Of a stretch of DNA of 54,671 nt, positions 29,997 through 38,584 are shown in pieces. Below the pieces are notes generated by a model. The model searched no databases, had not been told where the DNA came from, and saw nothing but the letters and a program-made list of their open reading frames with translations. The DNA is from Methanoregula sp. (lineage in GTDB: Archaea; Halobacteriota; Methanomicrobia; Methanomicrobiales; Methanospirillaceae), in NCBI GenBank assembly GCA_023228295.1, contig JALOBP010000009.1:1-54671 (forward strand), written 5' to 3'. The position numbers and the translations under genes were made by a program. Position 1 is the first letter of the stretch, and every line of letters begins with the position of its first letter.

Positions 29997-32279
29997 ATGG
30001 CGGCCTCGGTCTGGAGGAGGAGCATTGGCCGGAAACGCCTCACTTCCGATCACCTCCTCAACAAAAACGTCAACGGCACCCTCGCGCATATAGCGAATGC
30101 CTTTTTCGAGCGCGGGGGGTCCGATCTCGCGTTTCCGGTTGCTACGGTCGCGATATCGCCAGGCACGCTCTACCTGAGCGGCATCAACTCCGAACTGGTC
30201 TTCGAGCCCGTCACAATGACAGTCTCAGCGGACGAGCTCTGGACCTCGACCGACATGAAAACCACAGTCCGGATCTCCGGCCAGCTGTTCATCAAGGGGC
30301 AGAGCGATTTTCTCGTATTCGAAGAACCGGCAACCATCCAGCTGGCCGGCTCAATGGATCCGATTCTGCAGGACATGTCGTTCTGGACCGAAGTCCGGAT
30401 CGAGGGGTCCATGCACTTCGGGCCTGCGCCGCCAACACCGGAATTTCACGGCAATGTCTGGCGCCGGTGCCCGGGTGGTGGACGGCTGAACTCGTCCCAT
30501 CTCGTCAAACGGTTCGCGTATGACGATCCTTACCTCAAACCGATCGCCCGGCATTACTTCGAGCCGGGGCAGTTCCTGGCATTCGACGCCGCTACGATCA
30601 CACTCACATCTTCGATGAACATCCAGGGCATCAACGCCCAGATGATTTTCGAGCCCGTGGAACTCACCCTGGCAGGCTCGATGCTGGCGAACCAACAGCT
30701 TGCGCTCGAAGGAACCGTCTATAACGTCCCGCTGCCAATCACGACAAAATCATACTTGCCGACCAGTGTCGAGACCGGCCTGCCCCCACTCTGCACGGGC
30801 GTGACGGTCACCCAGGGCCTGACCGACAAGATGGCAGCCGCCTCGTTCGAGTTTGTCCTTGCAACGACCGGAGGGGTATACAGCAGCATCTATTTCCGGG
30901 ATGTCGCAGTGAAAATCCCGGACTATGCCGGCACAATGCAACCGGTCTTCGTCGGGTTCATCCCGTCATCAACTGCCCGTCATGGTCCTGCAGAGGACTC
31001 GGAAACCATCAGGGCATACAACTACGCCTGGTATCTCTCGATGCAGTATCTCAACGATGCCGACATGACTATCCTCACGGAGGAAAGCCAGGCGTCGCAG
31101 ACTCTCCACCGGCTCTACTACGACTTCGTGGTCCACCACTTCAAGGTCGGTGACGTCGTGGTCGGAGGGACGACGGGCGACTTCGGCAAGGTCGTCGCTG
31201 TCAGACCATACGGGTATCCCTGGATTGAGATCGAGAACGCCACGGGCATTTTCCAGCACGGGGAACAGCTGCTTGTCGATGATGAACTGTATGCCTATGC
31301 GGACGGCCATGCTATCGACGTAACCGGGACTATCTCATCTACCGTCAGGTCCCCGGAGACGTGGGTCCGCGACGTGCTTGGGGGCACCAGTTGGCAATCC
31401 ATCACCGGGATAGAACCGTACCGGCTGGCGTCGACATCGGGAATTTACGGGACTACACTCAAACTGGCCATTGACTGGATCTTCCGCGAGAAGCAGACCA
31501 AGATCCAGGCCATCGAGGAGGTTGCCAAGTATCTGGGATTCATCTTCGTAGTGAAACACCGGGTCAGCGGCAGCCAGGTAATCCCTGCTGCCTACTTCAT
31601 TCAGGAAGATGAGATCGACAACATCTTCACGGGGCTGGACCTACCGGCACCGGTCACCATCACCAACCCGGACCCGTACCTCATCACACCAGTCACGCTT
31701 GACCAGGACGGCGAAGAGAAATACAACCGGGTGACGGTCCGGTGTCAGAGTTTCTCAGGGAAATGGTATTCCAAGACCCTCCAGAGCAGCGGTGTCGACG
31801 CGGGGCAGGAACTGCCGATCGAATATTACGAGATTAATCCCGACATCGCACTCCAGAAAGAATGTGACGCACGGTGCGCGGATCTCTGGGCATACTACAA
31901 CAGCCAGGTCCTGAAATGGACCGCAACGTTTCTGAAACGGTCGGACTTCCGATTACTGCAGCAATTGGTTTTCAGCGGGTATGGCGTGCAGATCCCCAAC
32001 GGGACTTACCGCATCGTCTCAATCCAATATCAATATGCAGATGGAGGGCTGGTCAACCAGGTCACGGTCCAACTCGTGCCGGACAGCCAGTTCAGGGCAT
32101 ACCTGAACCTCACGCGGGTCTTCACGGAATCGATCGGGGAAATCCAGGCGATTGTGAAAGGCGAACTTGCGCTCCTTGACGCTGTCGAGGCCGGCACGGT
32201 GACTTCGGCCGAAGGCGGGAAAGTGGTGCTCAAGACTGAAAGCGGGCAGGTCCGGACCGGGCGGGACCCATCATCATGA
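29997..32279 (+). CDS. tail hub protein with duplicated N-terminal module, 760 aa
   Basis: The N-terminal 240 residues contain two copies of one module: VWRRSIGRKRLTSDHLL (from residue 5) and VWRRCPGGGRLNSSHLV (from residue 154), each followed by a 'FEP'-type strand set ending ELVFEPVTMTVS or QMIFEPVELTLAG. The remaining 500 residues resemble tail hub (gp44/Tal-like) proteins: SPETWVRDVLGGTSWQSITG, then a 'DWIFREKQTKIQAIEEVAKY' helix and 'RVTVRCQSFSGKWYSKTLQS'. It probably caps the tube and contacts the receptor-binding protein. Confidence 0.7.
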   Translation: MAASVWRRSIGRKRLTSDHLLNKNVNGTLAHIANAFFERGGSDLAFPVATVAISPGTLYLSGINSELVFEPVTMTVSADELWTSTDMKTTVRISGQLFIKGQSDFLVFEEPATIQLAGSMDPILQDMSFWTEVRIEGSMHFGPAPPTPEFHGNVWRRCPGGGRLNSSHLVKRFAYDDPYLKPIARHYFEPGQFLAFDAATITLTSSMNIQGINAQMIFEPVELTLAGSMLANQQLALEGTVYNVPLPITTKSYLPTSVETGLPPLCTGVTVTQGLTDKMAAASFEFVLATTGGVYSSIYFRDVAVKIPDYAGTMQPVFVGFIPSSTARHGPAEDSETIRAYNYAWYLSMQYLNDADMTILTEESQASQTLHRLYYDFVVHHFKVGDVVVGGTTGDFGKVVAVRPYGYPWIEIENATGIFQHGEQLLVDDELYAYADGHAIDVTGTISSTVRSPETWVRDVLGGTSWQSITGIEPYRLASTSGIYGTTLKLAIDWIFREKQTKIQAIEEVAKYLGFIFVVKHRVSGSQVIPAAYFIQEDEIDNIFTGLDLPAPVTITNPDPYLITPVTLDQDGEEKYNRVTVRCQSFSGKWYSKTLQSSGVDAGQELPIEYYEINPDIALQKECDARCADLWAYYNSQVLKWTATFLKRSDFRLLQQLVFSGYGVQIPNGTYRIVSIQYQYADGGLVNQVTVQLVPDSQFRAYLNLTRVFTESIGEIQAIVKGELALLDAVEAGTVTSAEGGKVVLKTESGQVRTGRDPSS

Positions 32280-33730
32280 CCGTTGAGCAGAACGACAAGG
32301 TCCTGAACGTCCCTGACGCGGGCGGGAAAGGGATTTCGGTTGCAGTATCTGAAATCGAAGAGGATGACAAGGTCATCCTGATCCCTGACAAAACCGGCAC
32401 GACCGTGATCAGGACCGCTCCTATCGAGGTCGGCGATGCAGTGGTGCTCCTGCCAGACAAATCCGGCAAGAGGATCGCGGTTCGCGCTGACGCAATATCG
32501 GGGACCTCCATATCGGAGGAAGTAGATCCCTGCAAATCGCTGTCGGTCATGCCCGATCCCCTCAATCCCGCGAGACTGTTGATCCAGTGGATTCCTGGCG
32601 ACAACAACGATGAGGTCGAGTATGATATTTCACTCGATGGGTATCTGACAACTCCCAGAACCGGAGATATCTACAGAACGTGGGGGGTATCGACTACGGA
32701 GGCCACCGAGCCTCAGCTGAGATACTTTGTCTGGCACTTCGTGACGATTTGGGGGAAAAGGCGGGACCGGTATTCGAAGGTGGCACTGAAGGCCTCAATA
32801 CGGCTGGAACTTGATTTGGGCTTAGTAAGGCTATACACCTCATCAAATGCCGATCTCTCGGCAATGACCCCGGATTATGTTTGGGAGTCGGGGGTTTTCC
32901 AGTGCTATACTGGTGATTACTATCACTCCTCCGCAAATGCCGGCGGGGGCGCCCCGATTGCATTTGAATTCCCTGACTATAGGTGGTCATACCGAACCAT
33001 GCAGTGGATGAAGGACAATGTCAAGACTTTGTGGGCAGAGGTCGAGAATACCGCGCTGACGGATGTCGTGGGCAGAACGGTTCTGGCAGGCACGATGCCA
33101 CGCGCACGATGGTGGGGGCGTGGAACGTTTTCCTATTACCCCTACGCAGATGGAATTCATAGCATGGGGTGGGACAGCATCAAGGACAACCCCAGAAGAA
33201 TCGTCGTCGATGTCTCTTGGGTTCTCGATATGCCCTCCGTTGACCTCCGATCAATCTACATTTATTATGACCCATTCCTTGGAGTGCATGCCGACGGGAC
33301 TTGGGATCCATTGTGGGAGGTATACTACGGCGATCTAGCTCTCAAGGCATTAAGAGAGAAAGTGGTCGCTCAGTCATGGTGGATTTACGCAAATGATCCC
33401 GCTCCCCCATCGGGTATCGGGGGCAGCGGGGCATGGACTGTGACACGCAATAACGGGGGTTTGCCCTATGCCCACCGGACAACCTTCTTCGACGATGGTG
33501 GCGGCTCGTATAACATCGCCTATTTCGCCTACCGCGTGAGTGATCCAGACAAAGGGGTTCTGGAGATCTGGGCTGCGTGCGGGGGTTCGTACGATCCGCT
33601 GACCGCTCGTTGGACGAAGGGCCGGGATCATCAACTCTACTTCGGCAACATCCTCCTCTGCGACAATATCCACTGGCAGACCGGCACCACGTATCATGGA
33701 TACCTGCCGGTCAGTCTGCTGATGCTCTGA
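32276..33730 (+). CDS. probable receptor-binding tail protein, 484 aa
   Basis: Residues 7-76 hold three imperfect repeats of about 23 residues built on D(K/A)V-x-L-x-PD-x-x-G (DKVLNVPDAGGKG, DKVILIPDKTGTT, DAVVLLPDKSGKR). These look like an attachment stalk. A fibronectin-like middle follows, and the C-terminal 300 residues are Trp/Tyr/Gly-rich (YYGDLALKALREKVVAQSWW; RWTKGRDHQLYFGNILLCDN). From about 32,700 on the DNA is less GC-biased than the rest of the virus, as in exchanged host-range domains. Last structural gene; overlaps the hub gene by four bases. Confidence 0.6.
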   Translation: MTVEQNDKVLNVPDAGGKGISVAVSEIEEDDKVILIPDKTGTTVIRTAPIEVGDAVVLLPDKSGKRIAVRADAISGTSISEEVDPCKSLSVMPDPLNPARLLIQWIPGDNNDEVEYDISLDGYLTTPRTGDIYRTWGVSTTEATEPQLRYFVWHFVTIWGKRRDRYSKVALKASIRLELDLGLVRLYTSSNADLSAMTPDYVWESGVFQCYTGDYYHSSANAGGGAPIAFEFPDYRWSYRTMQWMKDNVKTLWAEVENTALTDVVGRTVLAGTMPRARWWGRGTFSYYPYADGIHSMGWDSIKDNPRRIVVDVSWVLDMPSVDLRSIYIYYDPFLGVHADGTWDPLWEVYYGDLALKALREKVVAQSWWIYANDPAPPSGIGGSGAWTVTRNNGGLPYAHRTTFFDDGGGSYNIAYFAYRVSDPDKGVLEIWAACGGSYDPLTARWTKGRDHQLYFGNILLCDNIHWQTGTTYHGYLPVSLLML

Positions 33731-33772
33731 AAAATACAAACGATTATCGTCTCAAAATATACTGATTCTATT

Positions 33773-34537
33773 ATGGAGAAATGGCATATCGCAACGGTCC
33801 TTATGTGCCTCGCGCTCATCGTTTCCTGCGGCTGCGTCGGGCAGGCGACCGCCCCGCAGGCCACTCATGTCCCGACCGAATCGCCGACATTGGCAACCCC
33901 TTCACCAACGGCGTCGTTCGCGCCGGTTACCCGCGCGCAGACTCCCGCACCGACCACGACGCCCCTCACGAATATCGCAGCTGCGCAGGCCGCGTATGAT
34001 CAGGCCCTCGCGACACTGAGCGCCGAGCAGGCGAAAATCCCGCAAATTGTAAAAGATGCCACGGAGAATATGGGCGGAGACGAGGGCTCGAAATCGTATC
34101 AAATGACAGTGATGCAATTAGATATCGAGAAGCAAAAGGCAATTGTTGCAGCTGCACAGGCTGATGCCGATGCGAAATATGCGGCGCTCCAGGCTGCGAA
34201 GGGGCAACCCATACCTACGACATCCCCAAAACCCCTGTCAGCTCAGGCAGTGCTGAAAGGTGTCGGCAGCAAGATCGTGTGGTTCGAAACTGTGGCGCCG
34301 GGGGAAGTCAAGATCAAATTCAAGACCGACCCGGATGTCAGCCGCGTAAAGAACTGCGATCTGAAAGATACACGACTCGATCTCGCGGGAACCTCTGTTG
34401 ATGCCAACCTATATCCAGGGCCGCGGGTCGGGGAGCGCCTGACCGATATAAAGACTGTCAACCTGATATTCCCGGGACGGTATTCCCTCTCGGTAAAATC
34501 TTGTTCAGGCTGGATAATCACAGTCGATAACACCTAA
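33773..34537 (+). CDS. secreted lipoprotein, possible superinfection-exclusion gene, 254 aa
   Basis: A signal peptide (WHIATVLMCLALIVSCGC) ends in a lipobox-like VSCG/C; the mature protein should be lipid-anchored. A Pro/Thr-rich linker (residues 27-65) leads to an Ala/Gln-rich coiled coil (65-145) and a C-terminal beta domain (VWFETVAPGEVKIKFKTDPD). AAAATATAC at 33754 is a candidate TATA box. It sits between the last tail gene and the tRNA junction, the usual place for genes expressed by the integrated virus. Host gene origin cannot be excluded. Confidence 0.6.
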   Translation: MEKWHIATVLMCLALIVSCGCVGQATAPQATHVPTESPTLATPSPTASFAPVTRAQTPAPTTTPLTNIAAAQAAYDQALATLSAEQAKIPQIVKDATENMGGDEGSKSYQMTVMQLDIEKQKAIVAAAQADADAKYAALQAAKGQPIPTTSPKPLSAQAVLKGVGSKIVWFETVAPGEVKIKFKTDPDVSRVKNCDLKDTRLDLAGTSVDANLYPGPRVGERLTDIKTVNLIFPGRYSLSVKSCSGWIITVDNT

Positions 34538-34555
34538 TTTTTCAGAACAGAAGAG

Positions 34556-34640
34556 TGCGAGGGATGGGATTCGAACCCAAGAACCCCTGCGGGACTAGCC
34601 CCTGAAGCTAGCGTCGTTGACCTGGCTTGACTACCCTCGC
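34556..34640 (-). tRNA. tRNA-Leu (CAG)
   Basis: On the minus strand the acceptor GCGAGGG/CCCTCGC encloses a class II tRNA of 85 nt with a long variable arm. The anticodon arm is CTAGC-TTCAGGG-GCTAG, so the anticodon is CAG (Leu); T arm TTGGG-TTCGAAT-CCCAT; discriminator A. No TATA box is visible in the 60 bases upstream, so transcription probably comes through the broken copy behind it. Confidence 0.92.
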
Positions 34641-34695
34641 TCTTTTTGCGCTCCGGCGTGAAGACTGTTCATCCTGATACCATGTTCGGTCGTGC

Positions 34696-34738
34696 GGCCC
34701 TGAACCTGGCGCCGTTGACCTGGCTTGGCTACCCTCGC
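34696..34738 (-). pseudogene. 5' half of a second tRNA-Leu (CAG), cut at the anticodon stem
   Basis: The minus strand reads GCGAGGGTAGCCAAGCCAGG and continues like a tRNA-Leu through the loop TTCAGGG and two bases of the 3' anticodon strand (CC), then loses all tRNA similarity. It differs from the intact neighbour at several positions, including the anticodon stem (CCAGG against CTAGC), so it is not a simple copy. Break at the anticodon loop is typical of a tyrosine-recombinase att site; this would be the right end of the integrated virus. Confidence 0.75.
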
Positions 34739-34761
34739 GCCTGTATAGATTATGTTTACGG

Positions 34762-34770
34762 TTTAATAAA
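34762..34770 (-). promoter_or_regulatory. tRNA promoter, TATA box
   Basis: On the minus strand TTTATTAAA lies 24-32 bases before the broken tRNA half at 34738. It is the only clear archaeal promoter for both the half and the intact tRNA-Leu downstream of it. Confidence 0.6.
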
Positions 34771-34801
34771 GGTGAGGGAGACAACGGGATAAAAGAAGGG
34801 A

Positions 34802-36664
34802 TTATGCCTTTTTTGGCACGTTGTTCTCGTTCTGGAATTTTTTCATTTCGCGTGCACGGAGCTCGTTCCTGCGGATCTTCCCGGAGATGGTCTTTGGCAG
34901 CGATTCCACGTACTCAATCGACCGGGGGTATTTGTACGGTGCAGTGACCTTCTTTACATGGTTCTGGATCTCGCGGGTCAGGATATCTGATGGTTTGAAG
35001 CCGGGCTTCAGGATGATAAATGCCTTGACGATCAGGCCACGGACATCATCCGGTGATCCGATAACCGCTGCTTCCTGCACGGCAGGGTGCTCGATTAAGG
35101 CGCTCTCTACCTCGAACGGGCCGATGCGGTACCCTGACGACTTGATGACATCATCGTCACGGCCGATGAACCAGAGATAACCGTCTTCGTCCTTGTAAGC
35201 CTTGTCACCGGTGTAATAGAATCCCTTGACAAATGATTTCTTGTTTTCCTCATCGTTGTTCAGGTAATCCCGGAAGAGCCCGACCGGGCGCGGGTCCGTA
35301 CTGATGGCAATCCTGCCCTCTTCGTGGAGACCCACCGGTTTCCCATGGTCGTCATGGAGCTCGATCTGCCAGCCGGGGGACGGCTTGCCCATCGACCCGA
35401 ATTTTGGTGTCATGTTGCCGAATGTACCGATGCAGAGCACGGTCTCGGTCTGGCCATACCCTTCGAGAATGGTAAGGCCGGTCGCGTCCTTCCATGCCTT
35501 GATGACTTCGGGATTGAGCGGTTCGCCGGCGCTGACACAGTGCCGGAGCTCGGAGAAATCGAACTTGTCGAGATCGGCAAGGATGAGCATCCGGTACATT
35601 GTCGGCGGACAGCAGAACGTTGTGATGCCGTACTTTTCTATCAGGGGGAGGATCTCGGTAGCATTGAAGCGGCCGCGGATGTCGTAGACAAAGATTGCAG
35701 ATCCCTCAATCCACTGGCCATAGAACTTACCCCATGCGCTTTTCGCCCAGCCAGTATCGGAGAGGGTGAAGTGGAGATCGTTGACTCGAAGGTCGTGCCA
35801 GAAGCGTGCAGTCACGATGTGGCCAAGCGGGTAACTGTGCTCGTGCACCACCATCTTGGGTTCACCGGTAGTACCTGACGTGAAGAAAATGACCAGCGGG
35901 TCGGTGCTCTTGGTCTTTTTCGTACCTGGCATATTGACGATTTTTGCGGATACCGGTGCAGGATAATCCAGTTCCACCGGGTAACTGATCCAGCCGGGGC
36001 GTTTTGCATCGATAAGCAGTTTGCAGGAAAGTGATGGGCATTCCTTTGCTATCGACTCGATCTTTTCCGCGTGCTCTTCCATCGTGATGATCATCTTGAT
36101 TTCCGCAACGTTGATGCGGTATTTCAGATCCTTTGGTGTGAGCATCGTGGGGGCAGGACAATAAACTGCACCACGTTTGATGAGGCCGATTGTGAATGTC
36201 CACCATTCCGGGACACGGGGGAGCATGATCAGGACCTTGTCCCCTTTGTTCACGCCATACTTGATCAGCATGTTCACGATCTGGTTAGAGAGGCGCATGA
36301 GGTCATAGAACGTGAACTTCTGCTCCTTTCCATTCTGGTCCACCCAAATCATGGCAAGCTTGTTCCGGTCCTTGTTGGCCCATGCATCAATCACGTCGAA
36401 CCCGAAGTTAAAGTATTCAGGAACATCGATCTTGAAGTTCTTGTATACTTCATCATAGTCCGCCAGGTTGTGGTGGTCCCGGCCGGGAATTTGTGAAGCA
36501 CAGGGAAGCGTGGTCGGACCGGTCGAACCGGAACCCGGTGCACCGGCAACCCGGGAAGCACAGGCTTCGCTGATCCATTCCGAACGCGACATCTTGCGTT
36601 TCCCGCACTCCCTGTCGACACTTTCGGTGAGGCTGTCGTTCATTGTAACGGAGTATCGCACCAT
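34802..36664 (-). CDS. acyl-CoA synthetase (ADP-independent, AMP-forming) with N-terminal ribbon-helix-helix domain, 620 aa
   Basis: Residues about 65-610 are an acetyl/medium-chain acyl-CoA synthetase: FFTSGTTGEPKMV (P-loop), EGYGQTET, YTGDK, SGYRIGPFEVE (hinge) and the catalytic Lys in TISGKIRRNELR. It activates a fatty or aromatic acid to its CoA ester through an adenylate. The first 45 residues (VRYSVTMNDSLTESVDREC then SRSEWISEA) read as a ribbon-helix-helix DNA-binding domain, joined by a Gly/Ser/Pro linker. The start at 36664 begins the ribbon strand and fits a TATA-like GTAATAAG about 25 bases upstream; an in-frame ATG at 36733 would add 23 residues across the operator repeats. It lies downstream of a paralogue. 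Confidence 0.85.
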   Translation of the reverse strand: MVRYSVTMNDSLTESVDRECGKRKMSRSEWISEACASRVAGAPGSGSTGPTTLPCASQIPGRDHHNLADYDEVYKNFKIDVPEYFNFGFDVIDAWANKDRNKLAMIWVDQNGKEQKFTFYDLMRLSNQIVNMLIKYGVNKGDKVLIMLPRVPEWWTFTIGLIKRGAVYCPAPTMLTPKDLKYRINVAEIKMIITMEEHAEKIESIAKECPSLSCKLLIDAKRPGWISYPVELDYPAPVSAKIVNMPGTKKTKSTDPLVIFFTSGTTGEPKMVVHEHSYPLGHIVTARFWHDLRVNDLHFTLSDTGWAKSAWGKFYGQWIEGSAIFVYDIRGRFNATEILPLIEKYGITTFCCPPTMYRMLILADLDKFDFSELRHCVSAGEPLNPEVIKAWKDATGLTILEGYGQTETVLCIGTFGNMTPKFGSMGKPSPGWQIELHDDHGKPVGLHEEGRIAISTDPRPVGLFRDYLNNDEENKKSFVKGFYYTGDKAYKDEDGYLWFIGRDDDVIKSSGYRIGPFEVESALIEHPAVQEAAVIGSPDDVRGLIVKAFIILKPGFKPSDILTREIQNHVKKVTAPYKYPRSIEYVESLPKTISGKIRRNELRAREMKKFQNENNVPKKA

Positions 36665-36717
36665 ACAGATCTTTTTGATGGTGCACTTATTACGTTTTTC
36701 GATCGGTTTTTGCACCA
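36658..36717 (-). promoter_or_regulatory. operator-like inverted repeats at the RHH-ligase promoter
   Basis: TGGTGCA (36679-36685) and TGCACCA (36711-36717) are perfect inverted repeats flanking the TATA-like GTAATAAG on the minus strand; a third GCACCA lies at 36658-36663 overlapping the start codon. Such spaced short palindromes are what a ribbon-helix-helix protein would bind, so autorepression by the ligase itself is plausible. Confidence 0.6.
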
Positions 36718-36737
36718 CACAGTAATGATGCACGATT

Positions 36738-36747
36738 AAAAAAAAAA
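36738..36747 (-). terminator. T10 terminator between the two ligase genes
   Basis: Ten T residues on the minus strand begin five bases after the stop of the upstream ligase gene (36752). This separates the paralogues into two transcription units. Confidence 0.6.
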
Positions 36748-36751
36748 GGAG

Positions 36752-38419
36752 TTATGATTCATCAACGTATTTCTTCAGCTCGCGTGAACGCAGGTCATTA
36801 CGCTTGATCTTGCCCGAGATTGTCTTAGGTAATTCAGCAATGAACTCAATCTCCCGCGGATATTTGTAGGGCGCTGTGGTCCGTTTGACATAATTCTTGA
36901 TATCGCGGACCAGTGCTTCTGACGGTTCGTAACCTGTATTGAGCACGACAAATGCTTTCACAATTACACCCCGGATCCGGTCCGGTGAACCGACAACCGC
37001 AGCTTCCATCACGGCCGGGTGTTCAAGGAGAGCGCTCTCGACTTCGAACGGCCCGATACGGTATCCTGAACTCTTGATCACATCATCGCCCCGGCCCACG
37101 AACCAGAAGTACCCGTCATCATCAACAGAGACTTTGTCACCGGTATAATACCAGCCGTTGACAAACGATTTTTTGTTCTCCTCGGGATTATCAATATACT
37201 CGACAAACAGGCCGGGCGGGCGGGGTTTGCAGTTGACGGCAAGCCGGCCTTCTTCATGGAGACCCACGGGTTTCCCGTCATCATCGTGCACTTCGATCTT
37301 CCAGCCGGGCGAGGGTTTTCCCATGGAACCCGGACGTGTTTCCATGTTCGGGAACGATGCAACACAGCAGGCAGTCTCGCTCTGGCCATACCCTTCGCAG
37401 ATGGTAAGGCCTGTTCCTTCCTTCCAGACCCGGATCACTTCAGGGTTCAGGGGCTCGCCGGCACTTGTACAGTGGCGGAGGCTCTGGAGATCGAACTTCT
37501 TTAAGTCGGCCAGGATTAACATCCGGTAAATGGTCGGCGGGCAGCAGAATGTGGAGACCTGGTATTTCTCAAGGAGCGGGAGAACTTCCGTTGCCTGAAA
37601 TTTACCGGTCATATGATACACAAAAATACAGGCGCCTTCGATCCACTGGCCGAAAATCTTGCCCCAGGCGCACTTTGCCCACCCGGTATCCGAGATGGTG
37701 AAATGGAGGTCATTATGATGCAGATCCTGCCACAGCCGGGCGGTCACGATGTGGCCAAGCGGGTACCCGTGATTATGCAAAACCATCTTGGGTTCTCCGG
37801 TAGTCCCGGAGGTGAAATAGATGAGCATCGGGTCGGTGCTCTTAGTCTTGTGATTGTCAGGAATACTTACCGACCGGTGCGAGACCGGTGCCGGGTAGAG
37901 GAGTTCGTACGGGAAACTTGCCCATCCCTTGAGTTCCCCGTCTGCAAGGAAACGTGATGTCAGGGTCGGGCATTCGTTGCAGATCTCCTCGACCTTGGAA
38001 GCGTTCTCAAGATCGGTTATGATCATGCGGAACTTTCCCTGGTTCACGCGGTATTTTATGTCCCGTGGCGTGAGCATCGTGGGGCAGGGTGCAAATACCG
38101 CGCCGAGTTTGATAAGCGCGATTGCAAAGATCCACCACTCTGGTATCCGGGGAAGCATCATCAGGACGCGGTCGCCTTTGTTGATACCATACTTCAGGAA
38201 AATATTTGCTGCCTGGTTGGAAAGGTTTGCCAGGTCAAGGAAGCTGTATTTTTTCTCTTTGCCCTGCTGGTTGACCCAGATCATGGCAAGCTTGTTGCGA
38301 TCCTTTTTTGCCCAGGCATCGATTACATCGAAACCGAAGTTATAGTATTCCGGAACCGAGATCGAGAACTGTTCGCTCATCTTCTCGTAACTCTCTGGAC
38401 CGGATCCGCTCTTTTTCAT
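36752..38419 (-). CDS. acyl-CoA synthetase, AMP-forming, 555 aa
   Basis: Paralogue of the downstream ligase, about two-thirds identical by eye, with the same motifs: YFTSGTTGEPKMV, EGYGQSETACCV, YTGDK, SGYRIGPFEVE and SGKIKRNDLR. It lacks the ribbon-helix-helix front. The start at 38419 (MKKSGSGPESYEKM) is chosen because the TATA-like TAATAAAAA at 38464-38472 would put the transcription start close to ATG 38446, making that codon too early. Substrate is unknown; medium-chain or aryl acids are common for this family in methanogens. Confidence 0.9.
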   Translation of the reverse strand: MKKSGSGPESYEKMSEQFSISVPEYYNFGFDVIDAWAKKDRNKLAMIWVNQQGKEKKYSFLDLANLSNQAANIFLKYGINKGDRVLMMLPRIPEWWIFAIALIKLGAVFAPCPTMLTPRDIKYRVNQGKFRMIITDLENASKVEEICNECPTLTSRFLADGELKGWASFPYELLYPAPVSHRSVSIPDNHKTKSTDPMLIYFTSGTTGEPKMVLHNHGYPLGHIVTARLWQDLHHNDLHFTISDTGWAKCAWGKIFGQWIEGACIFVYHMTGKFQATEVLPLLEKYQVSTFCCPPTIYRMLILADLKKFDLQSLRHCTSAGEPLNPEVIRVWKEGTGLTICEGYGQSETACCVASFPNMETRPGSMGKPSPGWKIEVHDDDGKPVGLHEEGRLAVNCKPRPPGLFVEYIDNPEENKKSFVNGWYYTGDKVSVDDDGYFWFVGRGDDVIKSSGYRIGPFEVESALLEHPAVMEAAVVGSPDRIRGVIVKAFVVLNTGYEPSEALVRDIKNYVKRTTAPYKYPREIEFIAELPKTISGKIKRNDLRSRELKKYVDES

Positions 38420-38584
38420 GAAGATCAGAACTAGGTTAACCCGCATTCCCTTTTAATCTGCTTTTTTATTACTCATGTGGATACCTCTACTGATAGTATC
38501 GCTATCGCCGGAAGATGAGTCAATAAAGGGAACATAAAGGTTCTCCATTAGTATTATGATTGAGAGCAAAGTATAGTATAGTGG

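Noticed and set aside
1..34550. Expected integrase gene of the provirus
   Set aside because: No tyrosine or serine recombinase motif was found in any plausible gene; it probably lies left of the window.
36665..36733. Upstream start of the RHH-ligase adding 23 residues
   Set aside because: These codons overlap the inverted repeats and TATA-like box, and the ribbon strand of the RHH domain begins right after ATG 36664.
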